The notes under the pieces were generated by a model. The model did not search any database and was not told the origin of the DNA. It saw only the letters and a program-made list of their open reading frames with translations. A stretch of 64,000 nt of DNA from Cinnamomum chago (lineage: Eukaryota > Streptophyta > Magnoliopsida > Laurales > Lauraceae): contig CP142453.1 in assembly GCA_038049695.1 (NCBI GenBank), positions 114,096,001 through 114,160,000 on the forward strand, read 5' to 3'. Shown here piece after piece: positions 14,301-24,300 of the stretch. Made by a program: the position numbers and the translations under genes. The stretch's first letter is position 1; every line of letters starts with the position of its first letter.

Positions 14301-17300
14301 TAAAGAAACAAAATCCTAGATGAAAAGGGAATCCTTTGTCTTTGGATGTCCAGGCATTAGACCTACCTCTTTGGCTCCTACAAGTGGATCGCAAGCCTGG
14401 CCGTGTTGCCCATAGGCTTGTCGACATTTAAATTTGCACACTGGAGTCTTGTGTTTCTTTTCAACATGTTAGTAGGTCCACTAATGGGATGGCCAATTCC
14501 AGACACTTTAGCTAAGCAAGGGGTTGATCGTTCATATAATTTAAGTGCTATCGTTGGGCAGTAGACTAGTATTCCAGAGTGGTGTTTGGTATATGTCTCT
14601 TATACCAACACTCCTATGTTAGTGGCTTTCAGTAAACTTCATTGTACTGACTTCTCAAAATAATATATATCATTCTAATCTTTTTCCAAAAAAAAAAGGC
14701 ATAACAAGGCTAAAAGAAAACCCAACAACAAACAAAATATATATATATAGAGCCACTAGCAACTAAACCATAAGCCCCTCTCTTAGCCAACAAGTCAATA
14801 TATTCTTCTGAATCTTTTCTGTATATAGTGTCATGCTCCTTGCCAAGATGCCAGAGCATTTGTGGGAAGAGCAGCACATGGCACTATGTATACTTTCTAT
14901 CATCAATGTTGCTAGAAACTGTCTGTTTGCACACTTCGTATATTAAATTATGAGTTACTGTTGCTAAAAATGACTAGTGTAGGTGGGTGGGTGTTGTTGG
15001 CTGCGGTCATTGGTTGTGGGCCTGCAAGCTAAGGGCTACATAAAGTCTCAAAAATAAGGAACGAATATCAAGCTGTCTGAAATGCTTGCATGCGCAGGCC
15101 AAGCACCTAAATTGGGCATGCATGCCAAGCAAGGGTACAGTTGGATGCTTCATTGCTGCACCAGCATTGTTGAAGTAAAATGAATAAACCAACTTTTTTA
15201 TTAAATAAATGTGAAATCCAGTACTGGGTTTTTTCAATCCTTTGCAGGATGGAAATGAGGAATAGGGAATTTCATCTTTCGGTGGGGTACCATAGCTGAC
15301 AGATCAATTATTTACTTGGCCAATTGTAAAATAAAAGCAGTAAATAATTGAAGTTTCTCAATCATTCCTTCAACTGACACTAATAATGACTGCTTGTTGC
15401 CATAGATTTCCGGTCTAATTTTTAATCACACAACTAAATTGACCCTCACTCAATTTGTGAAGGCTAACATTCTGGTCATCGTTAATGAAAAGGAAAGTCC
15501 AATTACCTAGTACCATTCTTGACCTTTCAAAGGGAATAACTTGACGTCCATAATATATTCCACAATCAGATATTTACCTGCTCGAGAACAGAGATCAGCT
15601 CCATAGCGGTAGCTTTGAATTGACGAGACAATGATATTAGATCTGGGTCTTGTTCTGCTAGCTCCATCTCTAGTTAAACCAAAAATGAGAAAGTGCCTCA
15701 GCATTGCGACAGATGAAGTTGATGCAAGATCTCAATATCCACCAAGTCACTGACAATATAATAAGGAATTTAGAGAAAATAACCAACATAATGTGCGCGT
15801 GTTCAGATTTGATCGACATTGTTCACCGAATTTGACATTGACCAAAGGCAGCAAATTTGAACAAAAAAATCGCCTCAGATTCATTAGGAACAACAAGTAG
15901 GAACATGCATTTGACAAATTCCCACTAGCAAAACTCTCCCTTACTAAAACCCAAAGGACTACTTTTGTAATGAGCACCTCCTACATCATCAATCTTCCAC
16001 AAGACGAGACAAATCTATTTTTTAAGTCTTCCAGTCAGTTCTAGCAAAAATAAAGCCATGCAGCAGCCTTCAGAAACATTTGTTGTTAAAAGATGAGGAT
16101 GTTTTATTTTATTAACTTTTGTTATTGTTTTGGATAATTAGATCACAAATGAATTAGGCCTGAATGAAATCACAGCCACCAATAACATTTGACCGCAAGA
16201 TCTCTCCTCCAAGTAGGAGGTGCGCAGCCAAAATGCTAGTCATGTCCTTCACTTGAAGATGAATGCATCCATACTATCTTGTAGGTTAGCTTTCCATTCA
16301 GATCATCAGATTACTTTGATATCTGCTCAATGTAAAAAGTGCTTATGCATGCTTTAATTACTACCTTGTCCAAAATCTACCACACAAAAGTACAATGATT
16401 TTAAATTTGATGTACACAGCACACTGTAAATCCTAAGCATCAAAGGATGTTCTTGTAAGTCCATGGGGATCCGAACCCTAGAGGGGGAGTGAATAGGGTG
16501 AGCTCCAATTATGACCAATTTTAACAATTTTAACTTCTTTAAAACCAACTAGTCACAAGTGATGATTATCAAACAATATGCGGAAGCTAATAAAAGAATC
16601 ACCACAAAGCAATCACCATCACACAAGGATTTATAGTGGTTCGGCCTCAATGCCTACATCCACTACCGGCTTGTGAATCAACACCCCACCGGATTTCCAC
16701 TATATATGCTTTTCAATAGGCTAAGCAATAACCTTTACAATATGCTTTCCAAGGCTAAGCAATAACATTTACATTGATGTTTTTCAAGGCTTAACATCAA
16801 CCTATACATTATGCTTTTATAGGCTAAGCAATAACCTCTTCAACCACAAGGTTGGTTATCTCTCTAATTTAGTGTCTATAATACACTTGATGGAGATTCT
16901 ATTTAGCTCATTACATTGCCTCTTAATTAGGCGGATATGGAAGTGTAAAACTAATACACACTCACACTATGAATGCAAAGATGAAAGTACATGAAGTGTG
17001 TGTGTGTGGTCTTCAATCATTTTGAAAATGAAAGCTCATAAAAGTAAGCCTAAGGCTTTTGAAAGTTTTAACTCAAAAACATTTATGATTGAGGATGTAA
17101 TGCAATCACATGTTAAAAGTAACAACTTGTTAATGATATCAAAGTTACACAAGTTGTATGAAATTAATTAGCTCTAAACATGTGATGCATAGGGATGTCA
17201 ATCAAATCAACATGAAGCTCAAAACATAAAAATAGATTTGATTGAAATTAGGGGACAAATCATATGTAATTATAAATACAACTTGAATATGATATACCTA

Positions 17301-19680
17301 TCAAAGTAAGGCAAGTTGTGAAACTTTAAAACAATAATACACATATGATTTGTAAAGATGTTGAATCCAAAACATAAGATACATTTGAAAGAGATTTTCT
17401 TATGATGGAAAAACAACACCCAAAGATTCAACAAAGTATATGAATCATGTTACATATTTCATTAACACGATCTACTTAGATTTACCAAAGATGAAGTACT
17501 ACTTTGATTGAATCAATGGTGATGCATCCAAAACAATAGATCTATTCAAAGTATAAAACATGCTAAGGATACAACACATCATAGTTTATCATGTTACTAA
17601 AGATTTACCTAAGATAAAACAAAACATGAAAACATATGATTTGTAAAGAAGTTGAGTCCAAAACATAAGATAGTTTTGAAAGTGATTTTCTTATGATGGA
17701 AAACAACAACCAAAGATTCAACCAAGTATATGGATCATGTTACATATAATTTCAAAGGTTCTTTCATTAACATGATCTACTTAGATTTACCAATTCAAGT
17801 ACTACTTGGATTGAATCAAATGGTGTTGTATCCAAAACAATAAATCAATTCAAAACATAAAACATGTTAAGGACACAACACAAACATAGTTTAACATGCT
17901 AGAAATGATTTACCAAAAATAAAACAAAGCATGAAAACATATGATTAAGGAAAGTAAAGCCTACTTGGTGATTTAACTTCATTAAACCAAGCTTTAGCTT
18001 TCCTAATGCTCCCCTTCATCCCTTAGTTCTTTTCCCTTCTATTTGCCTCAAAACCCCTCAAGGAGGGCCTTAAAATTCCCAACTTTTGGCAAAGGAAAGA
18101 ACTCATTTTTATAGAAAAAAATGCCCAACGGCTAGTAGCAGGTCGACCTACCTACAGGGGCAGGTCGACCTACCACACACAACGGTCAAAAAACTGACCG
18201 TTGGAGCTTTCTGGACCCAGTCGACCTGCAGAGAGGTAGGTCGACCTGCCCCTGGGTAGGTCGACCTACCTCATTGCAGGTTGACCACCTGGGACCTAAA
18301 AAATCCAATTTTTTGCATATTGAAGGTTTATCTTGGGGGATTTTTTTGGCCACTAAATCAAGCTTTAAAAACATGTTTTAAATCATTCTAAGAGTTTTAA
18401 AACATGAACCATAAAAAGCCTAAAACATTTTGAAAGATTTAAAACTCATAGGCTAGCTTGATTTTCTAAAACTCTTTTCTAAAACAAATGCATCCAAGAC
18501 TTAAAAACAAATCATGCATAAATCAAAACTTTTACAACTCTTAAAAGCAATGCATGAATAAAACAAGATTTCAAGTCTTTATAAATCAATGCATATGTGT
18601 GTAAATCAAATGATGCTAGAATGAAATGCAACCATCAAATTGCAATCTAGAAAATTCCTAACAATTAACATTTATATGTCTGCTCTAAAAGAAAAAAGAA
18701 AAAAAGAAAGTAGTTATATATGCAAAACCTACTTAGATCCTGTAACCTGATGGTTGTGGCACTGAGAACCTTCCAACTGTGCTCCAGCTATAGCCAAAGC
18801 AGGATACTTTTCTACTAAAATCAACAGCTATTTCCTTTTAGGTTGATACCCATTTAGGGGAAATGGCAGGGAAGGTTGGGTTGGTGGGGAAGAGGAGTCA
18901 TGCATAATGTGGTTCCTATTTCTGCAACTCCCCAAAATTCCAGCCAAAAGGAACCATTTACTCCTAATCATTTATTCACCTCACTGTAGAAAAGGGGTTA
19001 CATGCAAACACAACTGCATATACGACTAGAAAAAAAAATCTGCATTTATAAAAGAGGACGGTGTATAAAAACAGCCTACCAGCTTTAGTCATGTCAAGAC
19101 GTGAGATGCGGGCAATGTAATAGGTTCCTCTTGCACTGAGGTCCTGAACACTGAATCTGCACAAACCTTCAAGAACCACAATGTATGTGACCCTCCCACT
19201 TGGTTTCTCCACACCTCTAGAGAGATGTAAAGCTCTAGCAGCAACTCCCCTGAAATTCAGAACCAAATCCAACCATTAGTGTCTACAGTGATGGAGCAAT
19301 TAAATGACAAATGAGAACTTATCGAAGGTACACTGAAATCACCCCTTTGTTGTAATACAAATCTTTTCTAGTTTGTTGATTCTGCAATCATCTAAGAGCG
19401 ACTAAAATCTAATTCCAACAAGTAGAATTTAGGTTTGTAGCTCAATAAGCAGTTCGTCCAAATGACAGCACATGCACCCAGTGGTGGACCCAGGATATTC
19501 GTTTGAGAGGAGCGGGCAATGGTCCATTGGAAAAGTCGATCATTATTTTGCTATTTGGAGATGGCAAGAAAGGGGATTTGGGGGTTTAGGGCTTTTTACA
19601 GGTCCGACAGGGACAGCTGCCCCCAAAACCTAACACCTGGGTCCACCCCTGCATGCATGCACACACTCATCTCTCGCTCC

Positions 19681-19761
<81 letters not shown>

Positions 19762-22190
19762 GGGGGTTGGAACCAGACCTTGTGTGCCAATGAATCAGCT
19801 CTTGCTGATTCTTTGCATCCTGTTTGTGAGAATCAGATGCACCAAGTGGAATTTTCGAACTTTGCTCTCCAGAATCACTTGCTGCACCTTCAAAAACAGA
19901 GGTTCCTTTGATCATAAATTTAAAAAATACCAAGTGAAAAATTAACTTGAGATAAACTATGTAAACTAACAATCGCACTTTAGATGAAACCCAAAATAGA
20001 AGCAAACCTCAAACTTAGGCAGAACAAATGGTTATCTACATTTGATTACCAAACCGATGTGTTGACCAGACTCAACCAGTTATCAGGCCAAGTAGCCAGA
20101 GAACCAGCAGGTTGGCCAAGCAGGTCAGTTAAATAATTTCTAAATATTTTGACTGTAATGTAAGAAATCCTATTGAGTGAAATACATAAGAATATCGAAA
20201 AAATAATAGAATTTTTTAGAAATCTACATAAATTTATTTGAATTGTAATCTCTCATTTTCTATCTACTAATAACGCTAATATTTCATTAAAAAAAAGGAT
20301 GAAGAAGATACAGAAAGGCTTAGCTGGTAGTCTGGTACAAAATACTTATCCCCAACAAAGCAAACAAATAGAACAAGAAAGAGCATGAAAAGGAAAAAGG
20401 AAAATTTAGATCATTAGACCACATACAACTACTTCAACTCCCTGTTTACCAACATATCCACTGCTGTTTTAGCTCCCCTTAAAGTATGTCAGGATTTTGC
20501 AAATCTTTTTTATCTAATTAGGGATCAAATTGATTGGCCAAGAACCTCTCCCACCATAGACACCCAAGTAATAGTGTTACAATACCAGCAAATGCTCAAT
20601 CAAATGAGCTAACAGCCCCTTGAATCATGGCTGGTGTTTGGCAACTGAGGAAACCCATTTTTAAATTTTGAATTTTAGTTGCTGCATTCTCACCGCAAGG
20701 CAAGCATTCGAGAACTCATCGTATCTTTTGTGTATTATCATACTCTTGTATTCTATATACTCAATAACACTAGAATAGATTTGTATTATTTATCCTTCTT
20801 GTTAAAAAAAAAAAAAAGGAATTTGCCCAACACTCTCAACTGTTACTGTTTCCGCGTATTAACTTCTAAAATCTCTTAACACCTCCCTAATGGGCAAGGC
20901 CTCCGCCCTGTGTAGAATCTGTGTTCCAGTTGGACCAGAAAACACTACCTTACTGGATCCTTTGTCATCATACAAGACTCCTCAGATGCTGGCAACTATT
21001 ATTTAATTCAAAGAATAATTTAACTTCTACAATTCAACTATTTTTCTTTACCATTCTGCTGTTGTAAGGCTTATTTAAGTTTAATTCATTCTTTCAGTGT
21101 ATAAAGATAAAAAGGCACTTGACCAGGTCCATTAGGAAAATTCAAAACAAGGGAAACCAAGTCGAATATCAACCACGTAGGACAGCCAAAAGACATTCAA
21201 CCAAGTTCGATTCATTCCGTCACCGGTATGAAATCGGGTCAAGTTGACTCAGGTGGATTCCAAGTCATAGTTAACTGCTCTACCACACTGGCTTAAGCAG
21301 AATACTTACGGTCTTTCCTCTTTTTCTGCCCTAAGTCAAGATTGCTGCTTTCCAAATCAAAATTGACAACATTCTATCCAAATTTGATTTGTACAGACAA
21401 TTTGTCCCAAACACTCAAATATAAAAATAAAAACGCAGCCACATTAAACATGGTCTTCAAGTCACCTGGAGACAACACATGAGCAACTGATGTCATCTCC
21501 CCATCTCGAACAGGAAGCACGCCAATCAACCCCTTCTCTTCCCTCTGCCAAAGCTCTTGCTCCACCAATTTCACACTACATGAATTCAAACACAACATCA
21601 GTAACTAAACCATCTCAAACACTATGTTTTCAGTAGCACTACCACAACCAAGAGAGAGAGAGAGAGAGAGAGATACCAAGGTCAACTCCAAGTAAACGAA
21701 ATCTATACACTTAAAGTTTTCACCACAGTGTAGGAAATTCAAACAATCATATATAATTGACAATTCAATTCAATCAAAACATGAAAACAGAAGGGAAAAA
21801 AATCACACTAGAATATATCTCAATTCTCAGCTCCGATCTTCCTAATTATTGAAAAAAGGATAAAAAAGAGAGAGAATCAGAGGATCAATCGAGGAGAAAA
21901 AACGAGGAATCTAGGGTTTCCGAAGCTAAAAAGACTTCATTTTTGTAATCACAGATGCAAACGGGATAGATTCCGATCGGAGAATTTCGAGATTTTTAGG
22001 GATCATGAAAAAGGAAAGAACGCCAAAATGAATTTCATAAACGTCGATCGAGAGAGCGAGACAAGGCAAAAACGATAACGAACCTGCTGGGAGAAGTGCA
22101 TCTGATTCGTATGATGGCGCCGGGCAACAGGACCTTGTTACGAAAGGGAAGAATCGCCAACCGACTCGGTAATTCCACCGATTCTGCCAT
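5078..22190 (-). CDS. LON2: Peroxisomal Lon protease (LON2), exons 1-15, 3' end missing
   Basis: ATP-dependent serine protease of the Lon family. In plants LON2 acts in the peroxisome matrix, sustaining matrix protein import and limiting pexophagy (family knowledge). Fifteen GT-AG exons join in frame from ATG 22190 (22084-22190, 21466-21575, 19779-19887, 19080-19249, 15578-15669, 13244-13423, 12976-13059, 12405-12532, 11930-12131, 11623-11829, 7707-7837, 7074-7287, 6545-6847, 6232-6426, 5078-5323), giving 2478 nt or 826 codons. The product begins [20 protein letters not shown], with no presequence, as in Arabidopsis LON2. Walker A GPPGVGKT lies at residues 408-415, Walker B MLLDEID near 472-478, catalytic Ser783 in PKDGPSAG and Lys826 in GGVKDK. 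Arabidopsis LON2 is close to 890 residues, so about 60 are missing, including the expected SKL signal. Intron 15 exceeds 5 kb. No disabling change was seen, and the gene appears functional. Confidence 0.95.
6232..6426 (-). CDS. LON2: LON2 exon 14
   Basis: Codes residues 680-744, starting PPRFDD and ending ALTW: the start of the Lon proteolytic domain, with [10 protein letters not shown] and [13 protein letters not shown]. The exon is phase 0 at both ends. Confidence 0.93.
6545..6847 (-). CDS. LON2: LON2 exon 13
   Basis: Codes residues 579-679. Includes the AAA+ lid-domain motif [12 protein letters not shown], a less conserved acidic linker, and [12 protein letters not shown] before the protease domain. 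Phase 0 at both ends. Confidence 0.93.
7074..7287 (-). CDS. LON2: LON2 exon 12
   Basis: Codes residues 507-578. Carries the sensor-1 region FITTANRI, the arginine-finger segment [17 protein letters not shown] and the start of the lid. The His at the exon 11/12 junction is rebuilt from CA|C. Confidence 0.93.
7707..7837 (-). CDS. LON2: LON2 exon 11: Walker B
   Basis: Codes residues 464-506. [14 protein letters not shown] is the Walker B motif, followed by [17 protein letters not shown]. It is separated from exon 10 by a 3.8 kb intron loaded with retroelement debris. Confidence 0.93.
8400..9066 (+). mobile_element. LINE 3' fragment with RNase H-like domain, decayed
   Basis: Pieces in different plus-strand frames read [51 protein letters not shown] and LAKNGVD. 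These are the RNase H-like domain at the 3' end of plant LINEs. Frameshifts separate the pieces. An untranslated tail and a short A-rich end (AATCAAAAAAGAG) follow at about 9060. The 5' part of the element is absent, as usual for truncated LINE insertions. It lies antisense to LON2 in intron 10. Confidence 0.65.
9067..9940. other. Unassigned part of LON2 intron 10
   Basis: No gene recognised. A Pro/His-rich plus-strand frame around 9600-9770 has biased composition and no family motif. It could be spacer of the adjacent Copia remnant. Confidence 0.3.
9941..10436 (-). mobile_element. Copia retrotransposon gag fossil
   Basis: The minus strand reads like the gag (UBN2-type) domain of Ty1-copia elements: a region with [17 protein letters not shown], then [13 protein letters not shown] and [13 protein letters not shown]. 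It is broken and partial. No reverse transcriptase or LTR was found nearby. It sits in LON2 intron 10 on the same strand as the gene. Confidence 0.6.
10437..11622. other. Unassigned part of LON2 intron 10
   Basis: Includes sequence near 10870-11170 that may be leader of the Copia remnant (GTTCGACCAGCATAGGATTG), but nothing that can be assigned firmly. Confidence 0.25.
11623..11829 (-). CDS. LON2: LON2 exon 10: Walker A
   Basis: Codes residues 395-463. [20 protein letters not shown] is the P-loop of the AAA+ ATPase, followed by [20 protein letters not shown] and [11 protein letters not shown], all strongly conserved in Lon proteases. Phase 0 at both ends. Confidence 0.95.
11930..12131 (-). 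CDS. LON2: LON2 exon 9
   Basis: Codes residues 327-394: [15 protein letters not shown], then LELLADLPW and [20 protein letters not shown], the start of the AAA+ module. The exon 8/9 junction Arg is rebuilt from CG|G. Confidence 0.93.
12405..12532 (-). CDS. LON2: LON2 exon 8
   Basis: Codes residues 285-326: MRAIKEELG, then an acidic run (NDDDEDD) typical of plant LON2, then [10 protein letters not shown] and the end of the coiled-coil segment. Confidence 0.92.
12976..13059 (-). CDS. LON2: LON2 exon 7
   Basis: Codes residues 257-284 ([20 protein letters not shown], then KEYLLRQQ), the long helix linking the N domain to the ATPase. Too short to show as an isolated open frame; found by family match and splice sites. 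Confidence 0.92.
13244..13423 (-). CDS. LON2: LON2 exon 6
   Basis: Codes residues 197-256: [20 protein letters not shown], then [20 protein letters not shown] and the LVDRHLQ helix. End of the N-terminal substrate-binding domain. Confidence 0.93.
14465..14697 (+). mobile_element. LINE 3' tail with poly(A)
   Basis: A plus-strand piece reads [11 protein letters not shown], the conserved C-terminal end of the LINE RNase H domain, followed by an untranslated tail and a run of ten A at about 14688-14697. Truncated and decayed. In LON2 intron 5, antisense to the gene. Confidence 0.5.
14698..15577. other. Unassigned part of LON2 intron 5
   Basis: No recognisable gene or element terminus; a short (TA)n run near 14738-14748. 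Confidence 0.3.
15578..15669 (-). CDS. LON2: LON2 exon 5
   Basis: Codes residues 166-196 ([20 protein letters not shown], then [11 protein letters not shown]). The acceptor chosen (AG at 15670-15671) is the one that keeps frame with exon 4 by joining G|AG. Confidence 0.9.
15670..16447. other. Unassigned part of LON2 intron 4
   Basis: No feature recognised. Confidence 0.3.
17342..17945. repeat. About 300-bp tandem duplication inside the intron 4 LTR
   Basis: Two head-to-tail copies, about 17342-17633 and 17634-17945, share landmarks in the same order: ATATGATTTGTAAAGA, CCAAAACATAAGATA, TTTTCTTATGATGGAAAA, GATCTACTTAGATTTACCA and CCAAAACAATA. They are clearly diverged, so the duplication is not recent. 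Confidence 0.75.
18139..18286. promoter_or_regulatory. Cluster of GTCGACC palindromes in LTR U3
   Basis: Five GTCGACC cores, mostly in the context GTAGGTCGACCTACC or AGGTCGACCTGC, lie within 150 bp just upstream (minus strand) of the TATA-like box at 18106-18115. Their position fits LTR enhancer repeats. An isolated AGGTCGACCTGCC also occurs in the 4.6 kb LTR near 60403. Confidence 0.45.
19080..19249 (-). CDS. LON2: LON2 exon 4
   Basis: Codes residues 109-165: [20 protein letters not shown], then [14 protein letters not shown], the best conserved part of the N-terminal Lon substrate-binding domain. Confidence 0.94.
19681..19758. repeat. (GT)n(GA)n microsatellite in LON2 intron 3
   Basis: A (GT)n block of about nine units runs into a (GA)n block of about 29 units. 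On the LON2 strand this is a (TC)n pyrimidine tract beginning about 20 nt after the exon 3 donor site, separated from it by a run of seven C. Such tracts are highly length-polymorphic. Confidence 0.95.
19779..19887 (-). CDS. LON2: LON2 exon 3
   Basis: Codes residues 73-108 ([20 protein letters not shown], then [17 protein letters not shown]). This is the variable linker of plant LON2; HWHTR is the conserved end. It joins exon 2 as G|GT and exon 4 as AG|G. Confidence 0.9.
19888..21465. other. LON2 intron 2: mostly unassigned
   Basis: Intron of 1578 bp. It contains an A-run at about 20804-20817 preceded by an AT-rich tail, which could be the 3' end of a truncated retroposed element on the plus strand, but no coding motif supports it. 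Confidence 0.35.
21466..21575 (-). CDS. LON2: LON2 exon 2
   Basis: Codes residues 36-72: [20 protein letters not shown], then [17 protein letters not shown]. Start of the N-terminal beta-rich domain. Confidence 0.93.
21651..21674. repeat. (GA)n microsatellite
   Basis: About twelve GA units in LON2 intron 1. Confidence 0.85.
22084..22190 (-). CDS. LON2: LON2 exon 1 with start codon
   Basis: Codes [20 protein letters not shown], then [14 protein letters not shown] and the first two bases of codon 36. The start is set by near-identity to the Arabidopsis LON2 N terminus. An upstream in-frame ATG at 22253 would add 21 residues that the family lacks. Confidence 0.93.
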
Positions 22191-22327
22191 ATCCGGAACT
22201 CTCTCGGAACAGTGAACAAAGATGAAAGAAAGAGATAGAGCTTTCGAAGCCAAGGACCAGCGTAAGCGACTTTCTACTTTCGGTATATGTGATGTGATTA
22301 TCTGAAAATGGAATCATCAATAAGTAA

Positions 22328-22341
22328 TAATATAGATATAG
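22328..22341 (-). promoter_or_regulatory. Possible LON2 TATA-like element
   Basis: The minus strand reads CTATATCTATATTA about 140 bp upstream of the LON2 ATG, a plausible distance for a TATA box with a 5' leader of about 100 nt. AT-richness makes chance occurrence likely. Confidence 0.25.
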
Positions 22342-22724
22342 CACTCGTGATCCATGCGGGCCGTCCGATTTGGCGGATGGGGTAGCTTGCGGCGTACGCG
22401 TTACATTACATGATAAGAGTTAGTTGCGACAATCGATTCGGAGCCGCAGCACTTCTGCAATGGGGAAGAGGTGGGCCCCGTATGTGCTTCTTAAAACGTG
22501 GTGGATGCTTATTGGTTGTCACGTCGGGATCGTGTCGACATTTGAAGATGATGACGGAAGAGATCGCGTCTTTTGTATATCGTCACGGAGAGTAGTGGAA
22601 GGTCGAAATGAAGCTGACTTTTCTGACTCCTGCTCGTTCTACGGCCCCATGATTTTATTTAAGTCGGACCGGGGTGATGAACGGGGCGATACCTGGACCG
22701 GTAGCATTGTTCGTCCGGTTTGTC

Positions 22725-23500
22725 GGTTTGGCAAATCTTATCAGTATAAAATAGATCTATACCATATAAATACGTTTGAAAGAGAAGTTTGATATAGATA
22801 GATAGTTTAAAAGTAAACCATTTGATAAGTTCAAAATATTATTTGAAATAAATGTTTCAAGAATCCAATGATTCTTATGTTTTTAATAATTTTTCTAGAT
22901 CAACAGAGAATTTGAATTTGGTTTTGACCATGCAGCCATTTTCAATATTCAAAACAAGAATCAACAGTTTGGATCACCATTTGGGAGCCCGCAAATGTCC
23001 AAAAATACACATCTATTATTATGTAGTTTTCAGAAATATCTTAAATTAGGAGACATCGACGGACCAAATATGGACACATATAAGCTATTAGACTTGGAAA
23101 TCTTTCCAATGGTTTGGATGATAATTTATCAGTGGCCCATTGTTTTAGAAAATAAGTGAAAAACGGACAAATTAATATGAACATGTAAGTTGTTGTTTTG
23201 GACCCGAGGCACATCCAACGGTTCTCTTTTTATTTTTATTTTTTTTGTCATTTTCTTGGGATCTATATTGAGTCAATAGTTGAAATTTGGCGTCATACTC
23301 TATTCGTTATTGCAAGAAGGATCAACGGTTTTGATCATATTCTAGGGTCCCACAGTTGTCCATAAATGTACATTTATAGTTCCGTGGCTTTTTTGCAAAT
23401 ATCTATAGAGATTAACGACTCAAATTCTGGCTTATAGCCGTTCTTGTTATTATGAAGTGTTTCAACGATTTGGATTATCATATAGAAAGTCACAATTTAA
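22725..23500. repeat. Decayed dispersed repeat, copy 1
   Basis: Begins GGTTTGGCAAATCTTATC with several TATAAAATAGATCT-like units. It then repeats a theme of 'AACGGTTTGGATCA', 'GGAGCCC.CAAA.GTCCAAAAATACA' and 'CAAATATCTT.A.A'. The same start and themes occur in order at 24405-25299. Non-coding; probably a non-autonomous DNA transposon family. Confidence 0.45.
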
Positions 23501-23928
23501 AAAAAAAAACCCGATAAACTCATGAAGAACATATTTTCTACTATTTGCTGCTGATATCTGTGCGCTTCAGACTCACATGTCTATTCCAAATCTGACACAA
23601 GTGTGGCCGTCCCACAAAGGGACATTACCTCTTTATGAGGTTTGACGGAGAGCTAGGAAAAACAGTTGCCAAATGCTATTATAGAGTTTTTAATCCGTTA
23701 TACGAGAAAAGGAGGTAGAAAACAGAGATGCAATCATGCCAAACACTAGATGTTAATTAGAGTTTTGAGAGAGAGATCTGCAATTGTATTAGGTACTTGG
23801 AGGACCTAACATGAAATTTTAATGTTCCTTATGGACCCAATTGATAATGGTCCAAATAATTTTGCAAAATGTTCGAGTTGATTAAAGATGAGTAAGTGTT
23901 GTATCCATATCTAGATCCTTCTCTTTAT

Positions 23929-24231
23929 GCGTGTTTGGATGTACAATGAATTGAAGTAAAGTGAGGTGCAGCATCAAATTAAGAAAAAATAAAATATGAG
24001 TTTATAATGGCCTTTTATTTTTAGTTGCTTAATAGGGAATTTTTTAAATTTTTTGCATAAAAAAGTTGTTTTTTTTGTCATTTAGTGGAAAAATGAGGTT
24101 TTTATTTTTTTATTTTTTTAAAAGAGGGAATTTTAAATTTATGTACTTTTGATATAACTCATTGACTTTTTTTGTTAGGATAATGAAAGCTTTACTTCAC
24201 TTTAACTTTACTAGTAAATTGCCAAACACGC
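23929..24231. mobile_element. Small MITE-like element
   Basis: About 300 bp bounded by GCGTGTTTGG and, inverted, CCAAACACGC, with further imperfect inverted similarity inward (AAGTAAAGTGA-like against TTCACTTTAACTTTA). No coding capacity and no clean target duplication. Confidence 0.5.
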
Positions 24232-24300
24232 CTTGTAATACTATTTGGGCCAAATTTGATCCAATGATGATTAGGGCTCTTTTAAAACTTTATTTTCAAC

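Larger units (their letters stand above)
16448..18663 (-). mobile_element. Long LTR (Copia-like), probably solo, fossil
   Basis: On the minus strand it runs from TGTTAGG near 18663 to about 16448. It shows a U3-like part with repeated GTCGACC palindromes (18139-18286), a TATA-like TCTATAAAAA at about 18106-18115, then a long tail ending in ATTCACTCCCCCTCTAGGG. A similar tail closes the solo LTR at 33930-35553, as do the blocks around 'gtggttcggcctcaatgcc' and 'catccactacc'. An internal duplication of about 300 bp lengthens it. No gag or pol adjoins. The ends are approximate and no target duplication was seen. It sits in LON2 intron 4 on the gene's own strand. Confidence 0.55.

Noticed and set aside
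19519-20005. Open frames of 86-130 codons across the (GT)n(GA)n tract on both strands
   Set aside because: They exist because the dinucleotide repeat has no stops (Arg-Glu and Ser-Leu runs). Only the 19779-19887 exon of LON2 is real here.
22424-22792. 122-codon frame upstream of LON2
   Set aside because: Runs into the dispersed repeat at 22725, no family match, no splice context; chance frame in a GC-richer patch.
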